NCBI GenBank assembly: GCA_918026815.1
Contig: CAKJVC010000188.1
Span: 124,001-188,000 of the forward strand
DNA length: 64,000 nt
Direction of reading: 5' to 3'
From: Chalara sp. BL73
Taxonomy: Eukaryota; Ascomycota; Leotiomycetes; Helotiales
Below, piece by piece: positions 1 to 12,298 of the stretch. Under the pieces are notes generated by a model. The model did not search any database. It was not told where the DNA came from and saw only the letters and a program-made list of their open reading frames with translations. Each line of letters starts with the position of its first letter. The stretch's first letter is position 1. A program made the position numbers and the translations under genes.

Positions 1-232
1 TGCTGTGAGTTTTCCTACCATTTCCTTCCAAAGGCTTGGCTGATTTGTATAGCATGTAATTTGGGATATGTCTGGGGGAACAAAACATACACCAACACTA
101 ATATGGCATGCCTGAAGGTGGCGGAATCCGGAGATCGTGACGCGCTTAATGATTGTCATTGTTGCCAGTTTTCATTTCCGATCTCGAAGTATGAGTTTCC
201 TTGACTTTGATTCACCCGGCTAACAACTTTAG

Positions 233-779
233 TATTTTGAACGTATGCCCTACTTCGGACCTCTCTCTCCTCGGCCTCGCAGCAGAAATTGCGGCGGCGC
301 AACAGCTTGTAGTTGAATCGAAAGACAATTGTGCCATTCTCGAGAATAGTCCGGATACTTGTGTTACGGGACTTGGCTTTCCTTACTATGGCACAAAGAT
401 CGTCAACCTTTTGAACTTACCAACTGGAGTACCGGGCTCGGATCCTCTTACCAATAATCCTGGGAATGCCTTCACTGATTTTGGGTCGCCACAATTCACT
501 CTATCTCTGTTCCCCTCATACTCTTCTGTCATCAAACCAGCAGTATTTAATACAAATGCTGGGGCTGGGAGTCAGACCGTTAGCGGGTCGGTTGTGGCAA
601 CAGCCAAGGCAAGTGGAAGCGGAGGTGCGTCAGACACGGCCGCAGCGTCGATCACTGGGACATCAAGTACTAGCACGGGAACTGCTGCTTCCCCAAGCAA
701 GACTGGTGGATCCGAAAAGCTAGCCGTTGGAGGACTGTGGATTGTTACTGTTATTGCTATTTTAGCAGCTCAATCATGA
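233..779 (+). CDS. Terminal exon of a GPI-anchored-type cell-surface protein (5' part not resolved)
   Basis: The reading frame runs from about 233 to the TGA at 777-779, about 181 residues. There is no good ATG at its start. A branch-point-like CTAAC (220-224) and an AG at 231-232 lie just before it, so I read it as a last exon. A GTGAGT at 5-10 is one possible donor. The protein has a non-repetitive part with three Cys (about residues 5-45), then a long Ser/Thr/Gly/Ala-rich linker. It ends in a hydrophobic tail (LAVGGLWIVTVIAILAAQS) preceded by small residues, the classic layout of a GPI attachment signal. The product is therefore probably secreted and tethered to plasma membrane or wall. 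I do not recognise the N-terminal part, so no enzymatic role is proposed. Confidence 0.6.
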
Positions 780-3006
780 ATCTATGCTTAACCCTGACTC
801 ATAGCGACTCATTAGTGTAGCATTACCTTTAGAGATTAGAGAAATTTACCTTGCTTGGTTCTCTTTCGAGAACATCGTATCAGGGCCATTCGTTCAAATC
901 ACCATCAGGTGGCTAGACAATCCTGGCTTATTTTTAACACGGCTTGCGCCTGTATCCTAGCCTCGCATCAAACCTGCCCTTGTGGGCTGACGAGGCTGCA
1001 TAAGTTGAAGTTCCAAGAGCACTAGCCAATCCCATCCGCTGCAGGCTCATTCTACGTTGCTGGACTTCCCAGCCATGAATAATGCTCGCCTTAGCCATAA
1101 CAAAACAAATACCAAGAAAAGCTTGTTTAAACATACAAAAATAAAATTGCTTCGGTAGAATAGAAAGCGTGGGACTATAGAAATAGGTTTGTAACGAGCA
1201 TCGTGAAAACTTTATGCTTGCTAATTAACAAGCGTAGCTCTTGTTCCTAGCCATACTGAACACTTGTTATTGTAGGCTTTTACCGTTTTATCCATATATT
1301 AAGAAAAGCTATTTTTACTGCAAGTTCAATCACAAAGTTCTTCACCTTTACAGATAATCTCTTGGAATAAACGTGGAGAGACAAAGCAAGGCGAGTGCTA
1401 AGTTGCGCTAAGAAAACAAATCGCGAGAGCAGCGAAGGGATTGCAACGACACAAGGCCTCGGGGGGCGGGAGGCAGAAAGCGGTGGGAAGTAGAATAGAA
1501 GAGGCCAGGCAGCGCATTGTGAGACGGCATTATGCAATGACCATGGCGTCATTGATATCATCGTATACTTGTATTACGCAGCTTTTCTACCTGTTCAGTA
1601 AACGGTGCCCATCACTCTTCGCCCAGCCTTTGAAATTTCCTGGTTCTTCATTCCGCAGGCGTCCTATCACTCTGCTGAATGCACTGACCATCTATGTGGC
1701 GATCTGAAAGAAGTACCTACCGCCCTGATACCGAGTTTAGTAGCGCGCTACCAAGGATACACAGCACTGAGAATAAAATGAGCTCCAACCAAAAGGTTAC
1801 AAGCTTCGAGTCACCCGACCTCTGAAAGCAGACAATTTACCAGCTATTATGCAATCTTCCGCATCTAATACTTGCGGTCCTTCGCAGCTCCCCAACTCGC
1901 GAGCTGAACCCAGTCGGTGACCAACGTAACTGAGGCGCCAAGAAACAACTTCAACCAATTATTGGTCAATCGAGTGAGATGCAGCCAATAACAAGAAAGC
2001 TTGTAAGACAACAAAACGTAGTCAATTTAAAGTTCTGAAAATGGTCAGCACGTAGGAGATGGTCGAATGTTTGCGAGTCGATGCAGAAGCGTATCAGATC
2101 CGCCCTCCACCTCAGGCTATTGTGCGGCCTCTGCAAGGGAACAATTAGGGTCCCGACTTTTAAAACAAGTGCGGAAACACCAAAAGTTCACCTTCTATTA
2201 GTTATAGGCTATTAAACTTCAAAGAGGGAATGCATAGCAAAGTGGCGAAATATTGTATATCTCTGATTCAAAATGTAACCCATGTGGAACATTAGCTTCT
2301 AGGTTCTTGACCGAAAGAGGACGTTCAAGCTACAGCTACACAGGTACTAGATTAGATGTCCCGAAACCCGCACATATCTCGACCCAGAGGGCAGACACAT
2401 TACTCGGTCGGCTGAACGGGGAGTCGCTTCCAGGCCTTCAAGACGTTTCCTCCGTTTGATGCATTGCTGAAGGATTGCACGGGGAGAATCTAGTGAAATA
2501 TACCCGCCGTAAAGAATAAGAATAGGTTAAGCGTAAACTATTCTACCTTAAACTTAGCTCGAGCGCAGTCATTTGGCTCAACTCACACTGTGCCGGATAT
2601 GCAGTCACAACCATATCGCTAGCTTAATGGTGTGCAAAAGCGTTTTGCATACACATTTCCCTGGCTATTTGGAGATGAACAACTGTATCTAGTCCTAATT
2701 TGGGGTTATAAGTTTATTTTAGGGCTGCTAGAGTAATAATGAAGAGTTCGATCTACCACTGAGTTAATGAACAGCTGCTCATTTGAAATACACTAGAGCG
2801 GTAGCAATCGCGTCAGCAACTATAGTAACCTTTTATCACAAAGCACCTTAGAAAGTGATTTGAGAACAATTTGTAGGCGGCTGCCGATCTTTCATGACTG
2901 ACATTTGCTTATGCTGTACAGGTGTCCCCAATGGCAATCTTTGGACATACCTGAAATGCACGTTTCCCATATGGCTCGGACATTGTAAGGCCTTGTCACT
3001 GCTTGA
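780..3006. other. Intergenic stretch without a recognisable gene
   Basis: Only short, low-quality frames occur here and none resembles a known family. The one regulatory-looking spot is a small cluster of CCAAT boxes in both orientations at 1955-1959, 1961-1965 (ATTGG) and 1985-1989. No gene start lies close downstream, so its relevance is uncertain. A CTFP-containing frame near 2955-3000 may be an upstream exon of the next gene. Confidence 0.4.
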
Positions 3007-3984
3007 AATTACCTGCCATCTGTCCAAGTTGTGGTGGTACAAGTCGAAGACGTGGTGGTACATGTCGAAACGCTTGCAAATCTTCCAACAGACTTTTCGA
3101 AAAGGACATCCCTCGGTGTTGTAGCATTCATTCCCAAAAAGAACAGTACACGGATATGGGGTTATATGGGGTTATATGGTGGATGGTCGGTGGGCAAATA
3201 CGATGCTATCCACAGAACGTGGTAACCAAGTAGCAAGTGGTGAACCGAACGAGTTCATCGGCTCATGAACGTTTAGTCACAAATACTCCGGAACCATGAT
3301 TCAACCAAGCTTTACGCAATACCTCAGTCCAACATTACCATCCTCCAACAGTGCCGTTTTGGAGAAGATGGCTGTTTCCAGCGGACTCTGGAATCGGGAT
3401 ACCTCAGAAGAGAATGGTACAGCACCACATCTCGAGGCGATTCTCAACCTTATGGTCATAAATGGTATGGTACGAACCGCGTCTTATACTACTCAACAAG
3501 GCAGTATAACTGGGTTTAGTAAGGAAAATGGTGTATGGGGCGAGGTTTCATGCCAGTTCCTCCCCAAATTTTCGGTCCTGGAGGAAATGCTTATGATGTC
3601 ACCCCCGAGCAGAAAGCTTCGTCTTACCGGCTTCATATGCAAGCCTATGTGCTGGGCTATGCATATGCTAAATCAAGCAAGGCGGCGTGGACTTCGCTTA
3701 TGGTACTTTTTGTGTATGTGGGAGTTGCAACCGCATTTATTACTATATCAATCGTCGTTGGTGTCACTTCAAGCTCGTGGGATTTTGCAGCAGAGCTTTT
3801 AGCATTGGCTATTATGAGTCCGGCATCAGAAAGGATGGAAAACACAGCGGCGGGAGTCTTCACAATCAAGTCATATAAAGAAAGGTATTTTATGGTTGCG
3901 GAGGGAGGTGGCATACAGCTGAGACATTGGGAGGGAAAACTTCCTCTGGAGAAGAGAGTTCAACCTAATGTCGTATATGGATGA
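3007..3984 (+). CDS. Fungal membrane protein of unknown function, multi-exon (possibly frameshifted)
   Basis: The C-terminal frame (3523-3984) carries a strong transmembrane segment (SLMVLFVYVGVATAFITISI) followed by SSSWDFAAELLALAI. That resembles the conserved tail of a widespread uncharacterised Pezizomycotina membrane-protein family, with a pattern like S-W-D-x-x-A-E-L-x-A-L-A. Two upstream frames belong to it. The +1 frame ends at 3221 and joins the +2 frame at 3277 through a phase-compatible 55-bp intron (GTAACC to TTTAG, 3222-3276). The +2 and final frames join either by an intron at 3465-3544 (GTATGG donor, phase-compatible) or by a one-base frameshift near 3540. The 5' end is not defined; a frame with CTFP around 2960 resembles the GNCTFP motif often seen near the N-terminus. 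The product would sit in a membrane with a large external N-terminal region. No function is known. Confidence 0.5.
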
Positions 3985-4385
3985 GATTGCAGGTAGCCTT
4001 CAGGTCCTAGTCTGGCAGATCTGGGTTATATTTATAGTATAATTTTGGTCTAAGTCTTCGCATAATCTGCATTGTTTTCTTGTGAAACTATTATTTAAAC
4101 ACTACAGGTTGTTTTGGCGCTAGTTAGACTTATTCACTATTGAACCTGCTTAGAATTTGCTAAAAGTTAAAACTCAGTGCGATGTTTTATGCAGCTTCCA
4201 CAACCGTAGGGACACGTGAAATCAGCTCCGTTACCTTTTTTTTGGTCATCATGTATGACCCTACCGTTATCGTTCTAATTTGGTGCAACATGTGATACGT
4301 AGTTTCTCCGCACCCTTTTACATCAAAACACTACAACTCCTGCGCAGATCTTTCATTAATTCTTCCAGTTCTATTATCCATCCGA

Positions 4386-4395
4386 GTATATAAGC
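4386..4395 (+). promoter_or_regulatory. TATA-like box of the GT31-like gene
   Basis: GTATATAAGC lies 25-34 bases before the ATG at 4420. If it is used, the leader must be very short. The rest of 3985-4419 holds no other recognisable feature. Confidence 0.4.
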
Positions 4396-4419
4396 AGCCG
4401 CCAAGCATAGAAATTATAA

Positions 4420-5936
4420 ATGGGAATCTTAATTCATTTCCCACGACTGCATCTGCGTTGGTGTGCGTTGATATTCACTGCCTCTTGCGTGTTGCTATGG
4501 ACAGTTCTGCCTTACGACAGTAGCCTTGTTCTCCTAGTACGATGGCTTTCCAATGGCGCACTTAACGCGCTGATTAGCGAAGACCGTTGGACATCAGAAG
4601 CGCCTGCTTTTCCTCTCGACATGGACGCTGTCGGTATTATCATCAAGACCGGGTATTCAACCCAAGAGCGGCTCCAAGCACGACTAGATGCCTTCGGAGA
4701 TGCGCAAATCCAGAGAAGAGTTGTTCTTGTGGGCGACTATGGAATAGAACCAGGAATGCAACCCAATCACAACAGCCTAGAAAGACCAGTTTATAACGCG
4801 CTAGCAACAATGGTAGAGAGTGGGTCTCTGTTATCGCATGCCGATGCCCGACGCCTGCAATACTACCACAATCTTACAAATGCTATTTCGAGTGGGAGCA
4901 CAGGCTTGGCGCGCACAATTGGGGAGACGTATGGATGGGAATTAGACATAATGAAGGCAAGTTTCACTTTCGGCATACTCTACTCCTGATGAGTGACTTC
5001 TATCTCCACCGGCTTTCTGGTAATTTGGCTTTCCTTCTGTAACTCCGCATTTTTGTCCTTCATTGTTATATCCTTGTCGTTTTATTTAAATCTTTAGAAT
5101 ACATGCCATGGATTCAACTGACCGCAGAATAGCACATTTCTGGCCTGGAACTTGGGTTTAAACTAATGCCCCATAAAAAGTGGTACATGCTGTTCGACGA
5201 TGATACGTATGTTGTGGATGCTTCCCTGAAAGCTATTCTAGAACAGCTCGATCCATCAGTTCCTCATTATATTGGAAATGCCATCGGCGATTACAAGGCA
5301 CGCTTTGCACACGGAGGATCAGCTGTTGTCTTCTCACGCGCAGCCATGGATCGTATTTTTGTTCAGAAAACCGAGATAGTTTTGAGGGCTCATCTAGAGT
5401 CGCTTGACGCTCGCTTTGGGGACAAGCTTATTGCGACCACGGCAATGAAATGCGGCATATACTTAGAAGAAAAATATGGCCGCCACTTTAATGGAGAACC
5501 ACCCCGTATCACACGTATACTAGGAGACCGGTTTTGTGCTCCAATTATATCGTTTCACAAGTTGTCCCCGTCGGAAATGTTGGAGGTTGGGAGAACATTC
5601 AGGGATGTCGTGGACTCCGTATCGTGGATTGATTTGTGGAATATATATGGAGCACCTTCTTTTGATAATTTCGTTGCAGATCCCATTCGCGTGAATTGGG
5701 ATCACGTTGGCAGGTTGGATGAAGCTACAATGACCACGAACAACGTTAAGACACCAGAGCATTGTCTCCAAGTTTGTCATAATTATGGATCCACCTGCCT
5801 GGCATGGACTTGGGAGGCGGAAAGTAGGGCCTGCCATATAAGCCCCTGGCTAATCATAGGACACCCAAGCAACCGCAAATCCACCGGAATTAACGTCCAG
5901 AGAACCATAAAGCTGCTAGCCGACTGCCCCTCGTGA
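4420..5936 (+). CDS. GT31-like (fringe/beta-1,3-galactosyltransferase type) glycosyltransferase, type II membrane protein
   Basis: Two exons, 4420-4956 and 5133-5936, give 446 residues. The N-terminus has a short cytosolic stretch and a membrane anchor (WCALIFTASCVLLWTVLPY, about residues 14-32). The second exon has the nucleotide-sugar/metal-binding motif in KKWYMLFDDDTYVVD, then a GGS-containing acceptor-side segment. The last ~65 residues contain spaced cysteines (EHCLQVCHNYGSTCLAW) that look like a PAN/apple-type module. This layout fits Golgi-lumenal fungal family 31 glycosyltransferases; donor and acceptor cannot be read from the sequence. The intron (176 bp) is inferred as GC-AG: donor GCAAGT at 4957, branch CTGAC near 5117-5122, acceptor TAG at 5130-5132. 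It joins the exons in phase 0, giving LDIMK-HISGLELGF. No GT donor restores the frame as well. Confidence 0.8.
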
Positions 5937-7265
5937 ATTCCACATCTTGGTGCATCACACCTTCGAGACACTATTGCCTTGCCGTTGGCCCCGATTTCTA
6001 TTGCGGAAGAAGTAATACTAGGTTCGGTTTGTATGGTAGGAGGCGGGAGGTTGGGCGGAGCATGAGTAGTGGCGTCTGGCTCCGCCTTAGCGGCTTTCTA
6101 TTCAGCCTCCCGTTTCTCTCTGTCCTCGTTGTTTTTTTTAATAGAGGAGCGGGTGATGCCAGCGGTCGAGGTTATGCCTTCTCTATTGCCGAGAGAGGAA
6201 GTCTCCCTCGGAGGAAAAGACAAGTCATACCGCAAAAGTGCACAGCTCGTACAAATACTAAAAGATACCACAACTTTTGGCTTTAACTTTTAGCAAATAC
6301 AGCAAGTCTTAATTCTTGGAAATGTAAAAATAGATATCACTATAAGCAAATCTAGTAATTAGTATTTGAATTTTTTTAATAGTACATGTGAAGATACAAT
6401 AATATTCTCTGGAATATATGTTTTGCGGTGTCTTTTATTTTTTCCCGAAGAAAATATCACGCCAAGTTCCCCACCACATGCTTGCTGAAGCTCCGTGAGA
6501 CAACGCGGGCACCAATAAACAACGTCAGAAAATAGTGAAAGCTGTAAGATAAGTTAATACAGTGCGCGGAATATGGATTCTGTAAGAACCCTTGCCAAAA
6601 AAAATTAAAAATTATTAATGCCTCTATGCGAGTTGTGAACTTCGTTATCCAGCTGAAACTCATTGCGAATTAGCCAGAAATGGTTTTCACTATACCACAA
6701 AGGAAGTGCCTCTTTGTGGAACGTACGACAAACGCGTATAAAAACAGGTTGCATAGGTCGACTTCTACAGTTGTTCCTTCACACTTTGAACGGGCTTCTA
6801 GGGCGGAAATAAATTACGTCTCGAGGACTGCCTTCCGTTTTGCGGCGGCGCTCCTCTTGGCATCTGCCAATTAGGAAAAGGCGCTTGGTCATGATAATAC
6901 GAGAAAAATATAAGTAGCCGGAGTTCGGTGGATAGTTCTAGAAAATTTGACGTTCATTTGTTAACAGAAGATTATCAATTGAGACTTTCGCGCTTCTGAG
7001 GCGTTTGCTAGCTTTGCAATTTAGCTTTAACCCGCATAGTCTCGGGTTTTCTCAACCTCGAGGAACGCCTTAGTGCGGTTTGCATGTGTAGCGTGGATAT
7101 TTGTCGTGGCATGGCGAGACTGTGCATGTATGTAGCTTTTAGACATTTAGCGTGAGTGAGCGAACACGAAAAAAGAATGAACGGGACAGGACATAAGAAA
7201 GTGCGACATCGTGCCACGTTAGCTAAATAAATATGCTTCCAACAGCTTCAGCTAGTTCCTCCTGC
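5937..7265. other. Intergenic stretch, no supported gene
   Basis: Short open frames here have no recognisable family features. The base composition is mixed with runs of A and T. Nothing else is supported. Confidence 0.35.
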
Positions 7266-8736
7266 CATTATTTTTGACAAGATTTCCAGTTACAACGCAG
7301 ATCGTGGCTCCCCTGCTCAGAACAGCGGATCTTCATTCCACTGGGATAGAATCAATGATCCAGTCTATCAAGCACACAAGGCGGGAACTTGCCAGTTCTA
7401 TCCAGATCTTGATGGCAACGACAGGGCTGATATGCACGAAATTAGTGGCACCTTTACCAACGTAGCCGACACATGGTTCAATCCATCGTGTGGCCTTGAT
7501 GACCGCCGAGGCGACTGCCCGGAAGGGGTGATTAATCCACCATGCTATCCATTTGTAGTGATATGTGCTAACTGGCTTTGCAGGTACTACTTGTGTTGGG
7601 TTGGGCTGTACTTCTTGTGTATGTTCGCAAAAGAAATACTAATACCACCTAAAAAGACTAAGGTAATATCCATTTAAGATGGCCCACTATGGACAACTGG
7701 CAAGGGCTCAGACTGCAACGGCGATGAGTAGCCTTGCTCCGGACCGGACTGCTCCATATGCAGTAGACCAGACTGCGAGAATTGTACGTCTTTTAAATCA
7801 CGCTGATACGAAATACGTGCATACTGAGTAACAATCTCACCAGGCGAGGAACCAGACTGCAAAACTTGTAAAGGATCGGACTGTGATGGCCAGAACAAAC
7901 GGATGTAATAGACCTGATTGCTTCTTCTGTGAGGCAAGTTCTAGCGCCGACAAGACTTGAAAATATCATGCTAACTGAAAATGCGAGTAAAGGGTGCCGA
8001 TTATGTTAGATGCAGGTCCCCTTCCTGTAAGACATGTAGGGGGTCAACTGTCTCGGATGCATCAATTCCATCTGTACTATATGCCGGGGGACCTGGTGCA
8101 CCACAGTCTCTTGTGTCCATTACAGCAACGACAGAATCATTTACCACAACTGTTGGATGCCCTACTCCTCCACCAGCCCCACCGCATTCGAACCTAGATT
8201 CGTCGACACCGACCTTAGGCGATGGCGCATACAATGGCAGATTATATAGACCGCCCACAACTACACCTCCTTCCCCAACTTCCAGAACGGCACCTCCTAC
8301 GCCGACCACCACCCCTTCCGCAATTAATCCAGACGTTTTCCCCGCCTACGGTGTCGTGAGATCGATCAACAACGGCGTAGGTGGTACCATCGATCAGTTG
8401 GCTGGATGTGATGTTGATCTGAGTAGGACAGAGTACGATCGCAGTGACGATCCTACGTGACTGGTATGAAGCGACAACGGCGAGGCCGAAGATGGACTTC
8501 CGCCGACCATCACGGGTATCACTGTGTATGGTGATAGCAACTGCCGTTACGAAGAGAGCAGAGACTATCAGTCCACTCCAGATGATGGGATGGCGTTCGT
8601 GGGCAATATCTACTGCGACAACTGGCTGCGGATGTTCTGCTACAAGAAGGTGACTTATACAAGTGGTTGTGATGCTTTTATAACTATGCAGCAAAAGTTG
8701 CGATGCGCTTGGCTTGCGTATCATGGCGGAGCTTAA
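7266..8736 (+). pseudogene. Broken gene for a cysteine-rich secreted protein with an FG-GAP/VCBS-like motif
   Basis: The first part (about 7270-7540) reads INDPVYQAHKAGTCQFYPDL then DGNDRADMHEISGTFTN and ADTWFNPSCG. DLDGNDRADMH is the Asp-rich loop typical of FG-GAP/VCBS-like modules in fungal secreted proteins. Next come cysteine knots of the form C-x-G-x-DC (SGPDCSICSRPDCENC, EPDCKTCKGSDCDG, SPSCKTCRGS). Then follow a Pro/Thr-rich linker (about 8150-8330) and a C-terminal part with SNCRYEESRDY and IYCDNWLRMFCY. The pieces are in at least three frames with stop codons between them, so no continuous protein is possible as written. Cys-rich repeats of this kind occur in fungal class V chitinase-type and related secreted proteins, but no catalytic domain is visible. 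The original function is unknown. Confidence 0.5.
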
Positions 8737-9319
8737 AGCCTGCTCCAAAGCGGACGTCTTTAATTCAAAGGTAATATCAGAAATACTTTTAAAGCTAGTT
8801 TATTAGTACTTTCTTTGCCGAACTATATTATAAAGACTAGCAGATAAAAGAAATTGGTTTCACTTTGCTTGTTTAAAACGACTTTTGTAAACTACAGGTG
8901 GGACTATGCTTCTTGACGGCCTTTGGCTCTCCCCAGCTGTAGGGTGCTGACCAGGATGATTCAGGAGCCTCGGCTCCTGCAGCACCTGGTTCAGGGCCAT
9001 GCTGCCTTAGGGAGCTCGAGTATATACATATTACAGTCGCTTATCAGACCTCTTTCCACTTTCTCTTGTTCTTTAACTTTAGATTCTCGAATATCACCAC
9101 CTTTGCCCTTTATATCCTTAGGTACACATTGCGTGACTGTGACGCTAAAGCTCTATTTTAATATACCTTATTAATTTAAATTTTGGTTTAACTAACACGC
9201 TAAACTGATTCTAGACACACTTACCGAATATGAAGGCCTTGACTAGAATCGGCACCCGCCTTATGTAGAGGAGCTTGCGACCCAAAATACGATACTTATA
9301 GCTGCTATCCTTCTAAGAC
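8737..9319. other. Spacer downstream of two converging genes
   Basis: This is the gap between the broken secreted-protein gene (plus) and the DUF6604 gene (minus). It contains a short perfect hairpin around 8963-8978 (AGGAGCC, two-base loop, GGCTCCT) and otherwise nothing recognisable. Confidence 0.3.
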
Positions 9320-11926
9320 TCAAGCGACAGGAATTCCCGTCATAATGGATGCTATCCACGCAGGACCCATAGCTTCTTCTAAACTGAACCAATACCCAAA
9401 CTGCTTATCCATCTCCTTGTTCTGTCGGTTGCTGCCTTCCTCGAGCGTCTTCAATTGAGTCTTGTTCCTGCAAAAGATCCGTAGCTCCTTGCATGCCGCG
9501 TCGCCATTCTTCTTGAGATAGTCCTCCATCACATCCCCACAGCTCGCGACGATGCGACTGACCACCGTCTTCCCACCGGTCCCGAGGCCCATAAGTCCTC
9601 CAGCTTGCGCCGAGCCGCGTGCGACGTGGTGCACAAGAATGACGAGGTTAGCGATCATCGAGTCGTTCGGCATGTAGCGTGGCGTGAAGTACTGAACAAA
9701 TTTATGGTGCTCCTTGGCCTTGATGAGGCGGAGTATCTCTATTGAGCGCTTGTGCATGCCAAAGTAGTTGAACAATATGGCCGGCTCTTCCTCACACAGC
9801 TTACTCTTGATTAGAGCGAGGAGCTGTAGCGGTCCTATATTGTGCGTGCTGGACCATTTGCGTTCCAGAAGGAGTTGTGAGTTGGAGGACAGGAGCGGCC
9901 CTCCTTTCTCCCCCCCTTTTTTGGACCTGTTTGTTGTCGTCTTCGCTTCGTCTGAAAGCTCATTGAGTAGCTTCTCAACATTGGCACTAGAAATAGCATT
10001 AATATTTATACCAGCCAAGTATTGATCCCGAAAGAGGTTTACGACCCTGGTCGTTGGCTCAAGACGTCTGGCAGTGCCCCAGTTCTTGTCATGACTATGG
10101 AAACCCATATGTCCTTGTCGGGAATCGCGAGCGAATCGCGTGGCTGAGGATATGCCCGTAACCATTTCAAGCCTGTTTAGAGATTGGGCAGCATCCTTCG
10201 GTCTGTCGCCAATGAAGATGCGATTCTCGCCGTGGATCTTGATGAACATCTCGATGTCCGGCCAGACCAACTTTGAACTGGATTGTTGGACCAAGTTATA
10301 CAGGAAAGCCAACTGCTGCACATCGTACCATTGGTTCACGAGTGACTGGCCGACTGTTTGCATGGAGAGGTTGAGGTGCGTCATGACCAGGCCGCAGAGA
10401 ACTGGGTTCCGGGAAAAGACAAAATGATCCGGGTAGTCTTGCTTTTGGTAAGACAACTCTCCGGCTAGTGTCTGCCGCACGACTAGCAGAGGATCCTTCT
10501 CAATGAAGGTCTCGATGCACTGGCGTATTCGCTTGATTTCATCATCTCCTTCTTGGGGCCAGAATTTGGGCTTCGGGTGGGTCTCGGAGAGCTTCCAGAA
10601 TTCTTCGATGGTCCTGGCAATGCGTAGACCAGACATTCGAAGATCACCAAATGCACCCAGTCGACTCGACCTCATGGTGTGATGCGTGTCAAGAAGAATC
10701 TGTGCAGCAAAAGACAGCCAGAGGGTGGGCTTCTTGTCACGTATGAACTCGACGAAGCCGCTGGTGATTTTGTCCGAGGCGGGCATGCGGATGCGAAACA
10801 TGTCCATCATGCAGAATTCAGGGAGAAGCTCCATCAGGATCAGTTTGTCCTCGTTGAATCTCTCAACGACAGACATATTCGCTCGGTCCGCCTTAGGATC
10901 GTAAGTCCCAAAGTATCCCGGCTTATAGACAGGTACGCTGTTATCCTGAATGACGGGAACAAAACTTTGTAGCAGGGTTGCCGTTGGGAGGTAACACCAG
11001 TCGGCAAAATCAGCTAGTTTGATGTTGAATGTCAGGTTCGGTGATACTAGTTCATCCACCCCATGGGCCAAACATGCAGCTGCATACAGGATCTTTTGTA
11101 TCTCCAGGTCGTCGCCGGGCAGCTCGCGGGGCCAGCCGTCGACGGCCTCCTTGATCAAGGTTTGTGCAAGCTGCACAGCATTGTCGGTGACGATAGAAGC
11201 CGTCATGAGGTCAATCTTGAGATCCCGGTATTCAGTCCAGGTTTGCGAGATAAAGGTCCTCCAGTTTTGCAGGTCGTACAACAAACAAAAGAGCATGAAA
11301 AAATGGTGAGAGAGATAGGCATCAGCTGCCTCTTCGGTCACGTCGTCGTCTTCGACAACCTCCACCTTCATAATCTCGTTGGCATCTGCGATGGACTCGG
11401 GTACGTCCTGAAGCTCCTCGACGGTGAGCGCGGCAAACCTATTCAGCCAAGCTTGAGTATCAACGTCCTTGTCATGGTCCACAGGAGCAGGAGATTGCTT
11501 TTTGGATGAGGCTTCAGTCGCTTTTTGCCACTCGAGGGCTTCGCAAATGTTTTCCAAAACCGAGATAAAGTGAGCATGTCTCTTGTTAGAAGCGCCGTCG
11601 CCATTTCCCCAGAAATGCGAAGTAACATCCTTTCTCAACTTGATGGCTCGTTTGCCTAATGCCAGAATAGGGGCTGGGACACGGATGGCAGAATTGGCAA
11701 TGGCCTGTCCGATATTGAGAAGCTCACTAGTAGTTGCCACGTACTTTGGCTCAACCGATTTGCCTTTTGACTTTGCTTTGCCGGGAGTTTTAGTGTTGGA
11801 ATCCTTTTGGGTAGCCGAATCAGGCCGTAGGCCGCATTTATTGGCAATGTTGACCAACCAAAAGGCAAAGTGATCTGTGTCGTCTTTATACCGTTTGTAA
11901 CTGGGCTTGAGGAAGTCCGGCAGCAT
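9320..11926 (-). CDS. DUF6604-domain protein, 868 residues
   Basis: One uninterrupted frame on the minus strand. I chose the ATG at 11926 because the family typically opens close to MLPDFLKPSYKRYKDDTDHF, and this ATG gives exactly that. The frame extends 46 codons further upstream to 12064, but that extension looks like leader sequence. The N-terminal domain has the K-R-Y-K-x-D-T and FAFWLVNIANKCG signature of DUF6604, followed by a Lys/Ser-rich linker (about residues 40-70). The long C-terminal region is mostly helical and also contains a Lys/Gly-rich loop. There is no signal peptide or membrane segment, so a cytosolic or nuclear protein is likely. The molecular function of DUF6604 proteins is unknown. 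There is no sign of decay, unlike the AT-rich blocks nearby. Confidence 0.85.
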   Translation of the reverse strand: MLPDFLKPSYKRYKDDTDHFAFWLVNIANKCGLRPDSATQKDSNTKTPGKAKSKGKSVEPKYVATTSELLNIGQAIANSAIRVPAPILALGKRAIKLRKDVTSHFWGNGDGASNKRHAHFISVLENICEALEWQKATEASSKKQSPAPVDHDKDVDTQAWLNRFAALTVEELQDVPESIADANEIMKVEVVEDDDVTEEAADAYLSHHFFMLFCLLYDLQNWRTFISQTWTEYRDLKIDLMTASIVTDNAVQLAQTLIKEAVDGWPRELPGDDLEIQKILYAAACLAHGVDELVSPNLTFNIKLADFADWCYLPTATLLQSFVPVIQDNSVPVYKPGYFGTYDPKADRANMSVVERFNEDKLILMELLPEFCMMDMFRIRMPASDKITSGFVEFIRDKKPTLWLSFAAQILLDTHHTMRSSRLGAFGDLRMSGLRIARTIEEFWKLSETHPKPKFWPQEGDDEIKRIRQCIETFIEKDPLLVVRQTLAGELSYQKQDYPDHFVFSRNPVLCGLVMTHLNLSMQTVGQSLVNQWYDVQQLAFLYNLVQQSSSKLVWPDIEMFIKIHGENRIFIGDRPKDAAQSLNRLEMVTGISSATRFARDSRQGHMGFHSHDKNWGTARRLEPTTRVVNLFRDQYLAGININAISSANVEKLLNELSDEAKTTTNRSKKGGEKGGPLLSSNSQLLLERKWSSTHNIGPLQLLALIKSKLCEEEPAILFNYFGMHKRSIEILRLIKAKEHHKFVQYFTPRYMPNDSMIANLVILVHHVARGSAQAGGLMGLGTGGKTVVSRIVASCGDVMEDYLKKNGDAACKELRIFCRNKTQLKTLEEGSNRQNKEMDKQFGYWFSLEEAMGPAWIASIMTGIPVA

Positions 11927-12298
11927 TTTGAAGGATTTGGCAATCCCAGGTCCTTGATGACAGTTCCTGGGCAATCTTGGGCTTCGGCTGCTGTGAAATT
12001 GAAGGAATTTGGAAAGCTCGATAAGGCGATTTGACCTATCAGCAAATGCGCACAAAAAAGGCACCGCCTTCCAAGACCTAGATTCAGCTGGTTGTTACAG
12101 CGAGCAAAGATCACACCAAGACAACAGGTGTTGTAAAGGGGCACGACTGAAACGGCACACTTTAGCTCTACACTAAGGTATTAGCGTAGCGCTAAATTCT
12201 TGGCACGCGACCAGAGTTATAAGAGCCGAATTGCCTTGGAGCCATACCTTCCTTTACGTTCAAAAAATATCTAAAAACCTAACTATCATGACCAATTA

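Noticed and set aside
3465..3519. A 55-bp GTATGG...TTTAG intron in the membrane-protein gene
   Set aside because: Splicing there puts TAA (3520-3522) in the frame of the following exon; an acceptor at 3544 or a frameshift fits better.
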